Shown: positions 34,972-41,312 of the stretch, in pieces
How positions within the stretch are numbered: position 1 is the stretch's first letter
Layout of the letters: every line of letters starts with the position of its first letter
Source: an uncultured Clostridia bacterium
GTDB lineage: Bacteria > Bacillota > Clostridia > Oscillospirales > Ruminococcaceae
Assembly: GCA_944385925.1 (NCBI GenBank)
Contig: CALWZE010000020.1
Span: 1-41,312 of the forward strand
DNA length: 41,312 nucleotides
Direction: 5' to 3'
Notes under the pieces: model-generated
What the model was told of the DNA's origin: nothing
Database searches by the model: none
The model's input: the letters and a program-made list of their open reading frames with translations, nothing else
Translations under genes and position numbers: made by a program

Positions 34972-36694
34972 AGATTTTGAGCCGAAATGGTTCAACCAGT
35001 CTTTTTCCGAAAAATCCTACCGCTCTATTTTTAAATGGGGCGCGCCAAACGAGATCAAGGCGCCCAAAGAGTCGCTGTACAAAATGCTCAAGGAGGAATT
35101 TTCGCTGACCGACGCCGATTTTGCGCAATACAGCGAAAATCTCGGTCTGGATGAAGTGCGGTTCGATCTGCCCATCCGGCTTCGCGAAGAGCAGCTTTCG
35201 GCGCTGCGCGCCATCGTCGGCCCGGACTATCTGCGCACCGACGACTATGCCCGGCTGAGCGTCGCCTATGGCAAGACCATGTATGACCTGATGCGGCTGC
35301 GCGGAAAGATCATCGAAAATCTGCCCGATGCGGTGCTGTATCCGGACAGCCGGGAACAGATCGAGCAGATCGTCGCATACTGCGCCGCCGAAAAGATTCC
35401 GCTGTATGTCTATGGAGGCGGCTCTTCGGTCACCCGCGGGGTCGAGTGTGTCAAGGGTGGTATCTCGCTGGACATGCGGCTTCGTTTCAACAAGGTCGTC
35501 CGCTTCAATGAAGAGGACCAGACCATTACGGTGGAAGCCGGTATGAGCGGTCCCAAGCTGGAGCAGCTGCTCAACGACGCGCCGGCGCAGTTCGGCGCAA
35601 AGCGCGCCTATACCTGCGGGCATTTTCCTCAAAGCTTTGAATACAGCTCGGTCGGCGGCTGGGTCGTCACCCGCGGCGCAGGTCAGAACAGCACCTATTA
35701 CGGCTGTATTTCGGACATCGCGCTTGGACAGGACTATGCAACCCCGGTCGGACCCATCCATGTGGACAGCTATCCCCGCAAAGCGACCGGACCGGATCTC
35801 GGCCAGATCATGATGGGCGGGGAAGGCGCGTTCGGCGTACTCACCCATGTGACCCTGAAAATCTTCCGTCACATGCCCGAGACCATCCGGCGGTTTTCCT
35901 TCATGTTCCGCGACTGGGATACCGCCCGCAACGCCGCGCGGGAGATCATGCAAAGCGAGGGCGGCCATCCCAGCGTTTTTCGGCTGTCCGACCCGGAGGA
36001 GACCAGAATCATGCTGCGGCTGTACGGCGTGGACGACACCCCGCTCATGAAGCTGTTCAAGCTGCGCGGATTTAAAGAAGGGGAGATGTGTCTCTTTCTC
36101 GGCTTCACCAACGGCGAAAAGGGGTTCAGCGCCAATGCGGCCCGGGTCGCCAAGCGGGTTGCGCGGCAGTATGGCGGCATGAGTCTGACCGGTTTCGTGA
36201 CCCGCGGCTGGGAGAAGGGCCGTTTCAACGACCCCTACATGCGGGACACCATGCAGGATTTCGGCATCGTCACCGACACCATGGAGTGCACCGTCAGCTG
36301 GTCCAACATGGCAAAGGTGCATGCCGAGGTGCGCGCTTACTGCAAGAGCCGGCCGCAGACCATCTGCATGACCCATCTAAGTCATGCCTACGAACAGGGC
36401 GCGAACCTCTACTGGATCTTTATCGCACGCATGCACGACCCGGAGGAATACCGTGCCTACCATGCGGGAATTCTGGACGCGATCCAGCGTTCCGGCGCAA
36501 CCATGAGCCACCATCACGGCATCGGCAAGATGTTCGGCCCATGGCTGGAAGGGCAGATCGGCCGCAACGAATATGCGGTGATTCGAGCGCTCAAAGCGCA
36601 TTTTGACCCGGACAACATCATGAATCCGGGCGGTACGCTTGGGCTGGATATTCCCGAAGAGCAAAAGCGCTTCCTGCGCGAAGATATCCAGTGA
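34955..36694 (+). CDS. FAD-binding oxidase, alkyl-DHAP synthase-like
   Basis: 579 residues. FAD_binding_4 domain (about 100-290) with YGGGSSVTRGVECVKGGISL, and an FAD-oxidase C-terminal domain. MSHHHGIGKMFGPWLEGQIG near residue 520 carries the triple-His loop typical of alkyldihydroxyacetonephosphate synthase (AGPS), the flavoenzyme that swaps an acyl for an alkyl group on DHAP in ether lipids. The N-terminus LYKDFEPKWFNQSFSEKSYR also fits this branch. D-lactate/glycolate oxidases are more distant. AAGGAGG lies ahead of the ATG, inside DUF1667. Its place beside GlpA/GlpB-like enzymes points to DHAP or glycerol phosphate chemistry. Whether it makes ether lipids or oxidises a 2-hydroxyacid is open. 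Confidence 0.85.
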   Translation: MSHLYKDFEPKWFNQSFSEKSYRSIFKWGAPNEIKAPKESLYKMLKEEFSLTDADFAQYSENLGLDEVRFDLPIRLREEQLSALRAIVGPDYLRTDDYARLSVAYGKTMYDLMRLRGKIIENLPDAVLYPDSREQIEQIVAYCAAEKIPLYVYGGGSSVTRGVECVKGGISLDMRLRFNKVVRFNEEDQTITVEAGMSGPKLEQLLNDAPAQFGAKRAYTCGHFPQSFEYSSVGGWVVTRGAGQNSTYYGCISDIALGQDYATPVGPIHVDSYPRKATGPDLGQIMMGGEGAFGVLTHVTLKIFRHMPETIRRFSFMFRDWDTARNAAREIMQSEGGHPSVFRLSDPEETRIMLRLYGVDDTPLMKLFKLRGFKEGEMCLFLGFTNGEKGFSANAARVAKRVARQYGGMSLTGFVTRGWEKGRFNDPYMRDTMQDFGIVTDTMECTVSWSNMAKVHAEVRAYCKSRPQTICMTHLSHAYEQGANLYWIFIARMHDPEEYRAYHAGILDAIQRSGATMSHHHGIGKMFGPWLEGQIGRNEYAVIRALKAHFDPDNIMNPGGTLGLDIPEEQKRFLREDIQ

Positions 36695-36699
36695 ATCCG

Positions 36700-36730
36700 T
36701 TTGCCTTCTCCTTTGGGTAAGGTTTCAAAA
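36700..36730 (+). promoter_or_regulatory. Degenerate copy of the MerR-type promoter
   Basis: TTTGCC, 19-base spacer, TCAAAA. Same layout as the copy at 36943: CCTT and AAGGT arms around CTCCTTTGGGT. The -10 is poor, so it is probably inactive. Confidence 0.5.
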
Positions 36731-36787
36731 AAATTTTCGATGTCGCGTACTGCAACTAAAAATTTTATTATGTTGGCAAAGAAAATA

Positions 36788-36821
36788 GCCCCCCGTCCGC
36801 ATCGGAATGCGGACGGGGGAC
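36788..36821. terminator. Strong hairpin after the flavoprotein operon
   Basis: A 13-bp perfect GC-rich stem (36790-36802 with 36807-36819), loop CGGA. Tails are moderately T-rich on the plus strand (ACTAAGTCGTTTTATT) and the minus strand (CTATTTTCTTT), so it may serve both sides. Confidence 0.75.
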
Positions 36822-36942
36822 TAAGTCGTTTTATTCTACGATTCTGCTGCAAAGAAGCTTTGCCCAAAAACACATCTTTGTGAGCGCTTAATTTCGATTT
36901 TCGCGACTGCTGTGCACTTGCAAAAATTTCCGCAAAAACCTC

Positions 36943-36973
36943 TTGACCTTCCCCTATGGGTAAGGTTTACAAT
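36943..36973 (+). promoter_or_regulatory. MerR-type promoter/operator without an evident gene
   Basis: TTGACC (36943-36948), 19-base spacer and TACAAT (36968-36973). The dyad ACCTT-CCC...GGG-AAGGT (36946-36966) lies inside the overlong spacer. This is the hallmark of promoters twisted open by MerR-family activators. It reads into the 3' end of the opposite-strand gene at 36990; no plus-strand gene follows and no MerR gene is in the window. Confidence 0.75.
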
Positions 36974-36989
36974 GCAGTTGTGCACAGGA

Positions 36990-38111
36990 TCACCGGATGG
37001 TCGGGTCGCTGTCTTTGTAATATTCCTCCGCCGGGATCTGGCTGTCCGGCTGCGCTGCGGGCTGCGGCCGCACAGGCTGGGGAGCCGCACTCGGCGCGGG
37101 CGCCTGTCCCGATGCGATCATCTGGACCCGGCGGTTATACTCCACATTGTTTTCTCTGGTGTAACCGATCAGCAGCCAGGGGCAGCGGCGGGCAAGCTCT
37201 TCAATCGCGGCACGGGTCAGACCTGTCGCTCGTTTGCCCGGACGATCCTGCGCAATATTCAATGCAAGCTTATTCGCTGTGCGAACGGTCAGGTGCTGTC
37301 CGGTCGCGACAAAATTCGTCCGCTGCACCGTGACGTAGGCCCAGAGCACTTCCCGGTAATTGACAACAACGCCGCTTTGCGCACTGGCAAGAAAATGTTC
37401 GGTGAAAATCACATTGCCGCCGTCAAAAGCTGCGGCGGGCTGACCGTTCAGTTCCGCTGCGGCAAGATCCAGTTCATTGGCCGCAGCGAGCCGCCGGATA
37501 CTCTTGCTGATACTGCTTTTTCTGGAAAAGAAAGAGATGCCGAAAATAATGGCGAAAATTCCGCTGAAGATCGCTATGATTATCGCCCATGAGCCGAGTT
37601 CTCCGGATTCAAAATGATTCGCTGTAGTATCCAGATACAGGCTGCCGCACTGAGAAATGAATGTATCCACATCACATTCCAGGAATTCGGCGCCCATCTG
37701 AATCAGTTCATCATCCATCAGTTTAAGGGCTCCTGTTGCGCGCACCGGCGCGGGCGGCACCGTGCTGTCACTGTAGTTGTATTCATACTGCGCCTGATAG
37801 TTGTTTTCAAACTCTTTTTGGGTCATCGCAACCACATAAAGCGCGCCGTCCGGTGTTCCTGCAATATACCAGAACAGGCTGTCGTCCTCATATGCGGCAA
37901 ACCAGTCGGTCATCAGTTCAACATCAATATAACCGTATTTTCCCTCTGTTTCATTTTCGACCGTAATCATCTCCGCCTGTGAACTTTTAACCAATCCGTT
38001 CAGAAGCAGCGCAAGCAGCGACAGTACCAACACCGCTGCGCTAATTATAAAGGCAATCGTTGTGCCGCGGCTTCGCTTAAAAAAGCGTTTTATCATTTGC
38101 TCCTGCATCAT
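36990..38111 (-). CDS. Two-TM protein of unknown function (DUF6709-like)
   Basis: 373 residues. A basic N-terminus (KRFFKRSRG) precedes a first membrane helix (about 18-40), then an outer region of about 130 residues, a second helix (about 173-195), and a cytoplasmic part with a Pro/Gln/Ala-rich tail (PAPSAAPQPVRPQPAAQ). The cytoplasmic region contains YREVLWAYVTVQRTN, like bacterial PH-type domains. I believe this matches a domain of unknown function called DUF6709, but I am not certain. The first ATG at 38111 has GGGGGATAA upstream; the second Met at codon 2 or the one at codon 6 could also serve. It is divergent from the ABC exporter genes. Function unknown. Confidence 0.75.
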   Translation of the reverse strand: MMQEQMIKRFFKRSRGTTIAFIISAAVLVLSLLALLLNGLVKSSQAEMITVENETEGKYGYIDVELMTDWFAAYEDDSLFWYIAGTPDGALYVVAMTQKEFENNYQAQYEYNYSDSTVPPAPVRATGALKLMDDELIQMGAEFLECDVDTFISQCGSLYLDTTANHFESGELGSWAIIIAIFSGIFAIIFGISFFSRKSSISKSIRRLAAANELDLAAAELNGQPAAAFDGGNVIFTEHFLASAQSGVVVNYREVLWAYVTVQRTNFVATGQHLTVRTANKLALNIAQDRPGKRATGLTRAAIEELARRCPWLLIGYTRENNVEYNRRVQMIASGQAPAPSAAPQPVRPQPAAQPDSQIPAEEYYKDSDPTIR

Positions 38112-38157
38112 TTATCCCCCTTGGTCCCTGTTTCTTCCCGCGTTTTCATAACCATTT

Positions 38158-38197
38158 TTGAAAACACGCAGTTTCTTTTATGATAACGTATTACGTT
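38158..38197 (+). promoter_or_regulatory. Promoter and candidate operator of the ABC exporter operon
   Basis: TTGAAA, a 17-base spacer and TGATAA. A perfect palindrome AACGTA-T-TACGTT overlaps and follows the -10 (about 38185-38197). Such a site would suit a GntR (YtrA-like) or MarR repressor; none is in the window. Confidence 0.55.
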
Positions 38198-38261
38198 TGT
38201 AAAATCCAGCCCTCAGCTGTTGAAATATTTTATGAATTCATCAAGAAAAAAGGAGTACATT

Positions 38262-38981
38262 ATGCTGGAGATTAAGAATCTGACGAAATTTTATGGTTCC
38301 ACCCGCGCCGTGGACGATCTCAGTCTTTCGGTCGCCCCGGGTGAAATTTACGGTTTTATCGGCCACAACGGCGCGGGCAAAACCACCACACTGCGTTCGG
38401 TTGCCGGTGTGCTTGATTTCGAGCAGGGCGATATTTTTATCGACGGGCATTCCATCCGCACCGAACCGGTTGCCGCAAAAAGCGTGACCGCTTTTTTGCC
38501 TGACAACCCTGATCTTTACGATTTTATGACCGGAATCAAGTACCTGACCTTTATTGCCGACATCTACCGCATTCCCAAAGAGGAACGGTACGACCGCATC
38601 AAGACCTATGCCGACGCGTTCGAGCTGACCGGCGTTCTCGGCAGCGCAATCGGCAGCTACAGCCACGGCATGAAGCAGAAGCTCGCATTGATCTCGGCGC
38701 TTATCCGCAAGCCCCGCCTGCTGATTCTGGACGAGCCCTTTGTCGGCCTTGACCCCTCCGCTTCCTTCCTGCTTAAGGGATATCTGCACGAACTTTGCAA
38801 GTCGGGCGGCGCGGTCTTTTTCTCCACCCACGTGCTGGAAGTTGCGGAAAAGCTCTGCGACAAGATCGCGATTATCAAGCATGGCAGACTTGTTGAAGCG
38901 GGACCAACTGCTGAAATAGTCGGCAAGTCCAGTCTGGAAAGCGTGTTTCTGGAGCTTGCGCAGGAGGGAGAAAAGCAATGA
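38262..38981 (+). CDS. ABC exporter ATPase
   Basis: 239 residues, ABC-2 type ATPase (CcmA/YtrB-like). Walker A GHNGAGKTT (about 36-44), Q-loop region FLPDNPDLYDFM, signature YSHGMKQKLALISALIRKP and Walker B LLILDEPFVGLDP, then the switch His in FFSTHVLE. I chose the ATG at 38262: AAGGAG lies six bases upstream; an in-frame TTG at 38220 lies too close to the promoter. Its stop overlaps the permease start (ATGA). Substrate unknown; peptides, drugs or lipids are typical. Confidence 0.95.
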   Translation: MLEIKNLTKFYGSTRAVDDLSLSVAPGEIYGFIGHNGAGKTTTLRSVAGVLDFEQGDIFIDGHSIRTEPVAAKSVTAFLPDNPDLYDFMTGIKYLTFIADIYRIPKEERYDRIKTYADAFELTGVLGSAIGSYSHGMKQKLALISALIRKPRLLILDEPFVGLDPSASFLLKGYLHELCKSGGAVFFSTHVLEVAEKLCDKIAIIKHGRLVEAGPTAEIVGKSSLESVFLELAQEGEKQ

Positions 38982-40555
38982 GCCGTTTTGTCGCACTGGT
39001 AAAGGTCAGCTTCCTCGCGCTGCTGAAATCCTTTTCTTCCCGGGGCAAGAATAAAATTGCAGGCGTGGGCACCCTTGTTTTGATGGCTTTCCTTTGTATC
39101 TACCTATCCGGCGTATACAGCTTTATGTTTGCGACGGTACTCGCCCCTGTTGGTCTGATCGATCTTCTGCCGCTGTTGATGGCTGTCTTTACCGCGTTTA
39201 TGGCGCTTGTTCTGACCCTTTTCGGCGGCAGCGGCATCCTCTTCGGCGCAAAGGACGCCGACTTCGTGCTCGCGCTTCCGGTCAGCGCCTTTGAAATCAT
39301 GCTCAGCAAGATCATGGCGCTGTATCTTGAAAATCTGCTGATCACTCTGTTTATGATGCTGCCGTGCGGGGTCGCCTATTTGACCTCAGGCGGCACAGGC
39401 GGGCTGCTGTTCTTATTGCTCATGCTTGTCGGCAGCATTTTTCTCGCGCTGATCCCGACCTTTTTCGCGGTTGTGATCGGTTATGTCGTCGCCTGGTTCT
39501 CTGCCCGTTCAAGCAAAAAATCCATTGTTGCAACACTACTTTATCTGCTCTTTTTCATCGCCGTCATGCTGCTGTCCTTCCGGATGAACGAACTGGTCAA
39601 CGGCATCATCCTGCACGCGGATGGCGTTCTTGCAGCCATGAACAGCTGGCTTCTGCCTTTCGGCCTGTTTGGCAAGGCATGCGGCGGCAATCCGGCTGCG
39701 CTGCTTGGATTTGTCGCGCTGACCGTTTTGCCCTTCCTTCTGGTCGTCTGGCTGTTCAGCCGCCGCTATAAATCCATTCTGACCCGTATGTCCAGTCACG
39801 CTGTGCGCAAAGACTACCGGCTGTCGAGGGTCGAAACCACCTCCCAGTTCGGCGCGCTGTATAAAAAAGAGGCTGCGCGTTATTTCGGCTCCCCGATGTA
39901 TCTGCTGAATACGGGTTTCGGCATTGTCATGCTGCTCGGCGCATGCATCTACGCGCTGATTAAACAGAACGATCTGCGCTTTTTCCTGCTGCAATCAGGG
40001 CTGGATTTTCCGTTTTTTGAAATTGCCGTCGTGGCCGCTGCCGCGATGATCGGCACGGTCTGCACCACCAGTGTTTCACTCAGTCTGGAAGGCAACCGGC
40101 TGTGGATTCTGAAAGCGGCGCCGGTGCGTGCACGGACCATCTTTTTGAGCAAGATCGCACTGAATCTCAGCTTGACCATCCCCTCGCTGCTGATTGGCTT
40201 TGTGATGATGGCGATTGCGCTTGAGCTGAGCGCGGCACAGACAATTCTGGGCTTTATCTCCTGTGCCAGTTACTCGCTGTTCACCACCCTTATCGGCATG
40301 ATCGTCAACCTGAAACTGCCCAAACTGGACGCCGACAACGACACCATTGTTGTCAAGCAGAGTCTTTCGGCCCTGATCGGTTCGCTGGGCGGTATGCTCT
40401 TCCCGGGCGCGGTCGCCGTCCTTTATTTCCTGCTGCATGCGCATGTCAGCATTATGCTCTTCCTGCTGATCGCCACGCTGGTCTTTCTGGCCGCTTCGCT
40501 GCTTTGCGCAAAATGGCTCGGCGGCCGCGGAGAACGGGTATTTCTCGAGCTTTAA
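38978..40555 (+). CDS. ABC exporter permease
   Basis: 525 residues with about 12-14 membrane helices, the large ABC-2-type permease that pairs with a single short ATPase in Firmicutes. Two similar halves are visible, each with a cytoplasmic segment (KNKIAGVGTLVLM, then ALYKKEAARYFGSPMYLLN). No extracellular protease-like or periplasmic domain is present. Coupled to the ATPase gene by ATGA and followed by a terminator. It may transport an antimicrobial or envelope compound, but nothing in the sequence fixes this. Confidence 0.9.
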   Translation: MSRFVALVKVSFLALLKSFSSRGKNKIAGVGTLVLMAFLCIYLSGVYSFMFATVLAPVGLIDLLPLLMAVFTAFMALVLTLFGGSGILFGAKDADFVLALPVSAFEIMLSKIMALYLENLLITLFMMLPCGVAYLTSGGTGGLLFLLLMLVGSIFLALIPTFFAVVIGYVVAWFSARSSKKSIVATLLYLLFFIAVMLLSFRMNELVNGIILHADGVLAAMNSWLLPFGLFGKACGGNPAALLGFVALTVLPFLLVVWLFSRRYKSILTRMSSHAVRKDYRLSRVETTSQFGALYKKEAARYFGSPMYLLNTGFGIVMLLGACIYALIKQNDLRFFLLQSGLDFPFFEIAVVAAAAMIGTVCTTSVSLSLEGNRLWILKAAPVRARTIFLSKIALNLSLTIPSLLIGFVMMAIALELSAAQTILGFISCASYSLFTTLIGMIVNLKLPKLDADNDTIVVKQSLSALIGSLGGMLFPGAVAVLYFLLHAHVSIMLFLLIATLVFLAASLLCAKWLGGRGERVFLEL

Positions 40556-40625
40556 AGGGAACAGGACAATCGGACATAAGCGCTCCCGCAAAAGGCACGC
40601 CTCCATAAAAAATTAATTGAATTGT

Positions 40626-40668
40626 CGCAGGGCGGCATGGCTGAAAGGTCATGCCGCCCTGCCTTTTC
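40626..40668 (+). terminator. Terminator of the ABC exporter operon
   Basis: The 12-bp stem CAGGGCGGCATG/CATGCCGCCCTG (40628-40639 with 40650-40661), followed by CCTTTTCTTT. It overlaps the end of the minus-strand recombinase remnant. Confidence 0.85.
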
Positions 40669-40806
40669 TTTGCTGTTCCACAGTTTGATCGTCACCCGGC
40701 AGGTTGACTTCTCCGATGAAGTTCCAGAGCAGCTCAATCTTCTGCCTGAGGTGGCCGCTGGACTTATCTTCGCATGGGCGATGATCTTCTTTACAAACTT
40801 ATCCTG
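40649..40806 (-). pseudogene. Serine recombinase C-terminal remnant (DUF4368-like)
   Basis: On the minus strand, QDKFVKKIIAHAK is followed, after a one-base frameshift near 40769, by DKSSGHLRQKIELLWNFIGE and VNLPGDDQTVEQQRKGRAA-stop. This matches the C-terminal segment (DUF4368) of large serine recombinases of Clostridia mobile elements. Nothing upstream continues it; instead a fragment of the middle of the same family begins at 40819 on the other strand. Confidence 0.75.
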
Positions 40807-40818
40807 CGTACCTATTGA

Positions 40819-41075
40819 CTGAAGAAGGGGATCAAGCGGCCCGGAAAGGGCAAAAAGCAGCCTGCCATTAAGCGGAACAGTTTCACCGTGACCAAAGTCC
40901 TGTCTTTTTGCAGGGTTATTGCGGTGACATTCTAATTTTCAAGGCCTACTCCAAATCCTACAAGAACAAAAAGAGGCGGAGGATGATCGTGAGAATTGGG
41001 GTATTTTCAAAAATGTCCATAAGCCGATTATCGAACGGTCCGTATTTGAGCAGGTGCAGCAGAAGTGTGGCAGAT
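40819..41075 (+). pseudogene. Serine recombinase middle-domain remnant
   Basis: On the plus strand, LKKGIKRPGKGKKQPAIKRN and SFTVTKVLS are followed, in another frame, by QGYCGDILIFKAYSKSYKNK and, in a third, by DDRENWGIFKNVHKPIIERS and VFEQVQQKCGR. These are consecutive stretches of the recombinase domain of large serine recombinases, so at least two frameshifts have occurred. The N-terminal catalytic Ser domain and the zinc ribbon are missing. Confidence 0.78.
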
Positions 41076-41092
41076 TGCCCCGACTTTTTATG

Positions 41093-41128
41093 TGCAACTC
41101 CTGTTGCATTTCGTGTTGCATAGTTGCA
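41093..41128. repeat. TTGCA repeat cluster
   Basis: TGCAACT (41093-41099) and AGTTGCA (41122-41128) form an inverted repeat that encloses two direct copies of TGTTGCAT. It lies between the recombinase remnant and the tRNA and could be part of an old recombination site. Confidence 0.4.
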
Positions 41129-41227
41129 AAATTTATTATTTTTTGTTACTTGCACATTGTTTTTTAATCTTATTAATTTAGTATTCACAAGTGTGTTGAA
41201 TGCCCGTAAAATAGGCGCTTGTAAAGG

Positions 41228-41266
41228 AAAGGCCCATGACATCGGCATTTGATGTCATGGGCCTTT
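41228..41266 (-). terminator. Terminator downstream of tRNA-Pro
   Basis: A 16-bp perfect stem (41228-41243 with 41251-41266), loop GGCATTT. On the minus strand it starts three bases after the tRNA CCA end. The T run is short (TTTCC). Confidence 0.8.
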
Positions 41267-41267
41267 T

Positions 41268-41312
41268 TGGTCCGAGTGACAGGATTCGAACCTGCGGCAT
41301 CCTGCTCCCAAA
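41268..41312 (-). tRNA. tRNA-Pro (anticodon TGG), 3' part
   Basis: Read on the minus strand: anticodon loop TTTGGGA with anticodon TGG, anticodon stem GCAGG, T arm CGCAGGTTCGAATCCTGTC, acceptor end CTCGGA and encoded CCA (41270-41268). The 5' half lies beyond the window edge. Confidence 0.88.

Noticed and set aside
31593-36376. Long minus-strand open frames (421, 387 and 472 codons) opposite the flavoprotein operon
   Set aside because: The plus-strand genes carry clear FAD and iron-sulfur motifs and overlapping starts; the antisense frames have none.
36912-37592. A 226-codon plus-strand open frame just after the MerR-type promoter
   Set aside because: It overlaps the promoter itself, has no ribosome site and is antisense to the two-TM protein; it is not a credible target gene.
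1-41312. CRISPR array, phage structural genes or a biosynthetic cluster larger than the SCIFF pair
   Set aside because: I saw no regularly spaced repeats, no phage head/tail or lysis genes and no further peptide-modifying enzymes.

Overview
The window looks like chromosomal DNA of an anaerobic, fairly GC-rich member of the Firmicutes (class Clostridia, probably the Oscillospiraceae/Ruminococcaceae side). The pointers are a SCIFF ranthipeptide gene with its radical SAM maturase, a nine-gene V-type ATPase operon in the Enterococcus/Clostridia order, strong AGGAGG ribosome sites, sigma-A-type promoters and a tRNA-Pro with encoded CCA. Species cannot be told from the sequence. All 34 protein genes I call intact or near-intact end in TAA (20) or TGA (14); none ends in TAG.

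Layout. 1-450: decayed TetR regulator. 453-1226 (-): unknown membrane protein, followed by about 0.9 kb without a supportable gene. 2218-5129 (-): scfA (SCIFF peptide), scfB (maturase, interrupted by an in-frame TAG inside its iron-sulfur motif) and an Orn/Lys/Arg-decarboxylase-like PLP enzyme. 5416-5733 (+): small membrane protein. 5898-7999 (-): nicotinate phosphoribosyltransferase and a HAD phosphatase. 8298-16861 (+): V-ATPase operon, with a c-ring that carries the sodium-site residues. 17352-18839 (-): PucR-type regulator, divergent from an MFS transporter, a UroD/MtaA-like protein and an APC permease (19015-22777, +). 23244-24251 (+): LacI-type regulator, convergent with a nucleoside uptake and cleavage operon (24383-30029, -). 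That operon encodes nucleoside hydrolase, BMP lipoprotein, duplicated ABC ATPase and two permeases.

30030-30807 is AT-rich and holds regulatory sites and terminators. A TetR regulator (30808-31380, -) faces a four-gene redox operon (31584-36694, +): GlpA-like, GlpB-like and DUF1667 proteins plus a flavoprotein like alkyl-DHAP synthase. An unexpected MerR-type promoter and a degenerate copy of it follow. Then come a two-TM protein (36990-38111, -) and an ABC exporter pair (38262-40555, +). The right edge holds two oppositely oriented fragments of a large serine recombinase, a small repeat cluster and a partial tRNA-Pro.

Most interesting: (i) the amber codon at the aromatic position of CX3CX2C in scfB, together with a SCIFF peptide that has Gly at the expected thioether acceptor and a seventh Cys, and no TAG terminators anywhere; (ii) the orphan MerR-type promoter; (iii) the PucR/MFS/UroD-like/APC cluster with a clear operator; (iv) the TetR-controlled flavoprotein cluster that may link glycerol phosphate oxidation to ether-lipid-type chemistry.
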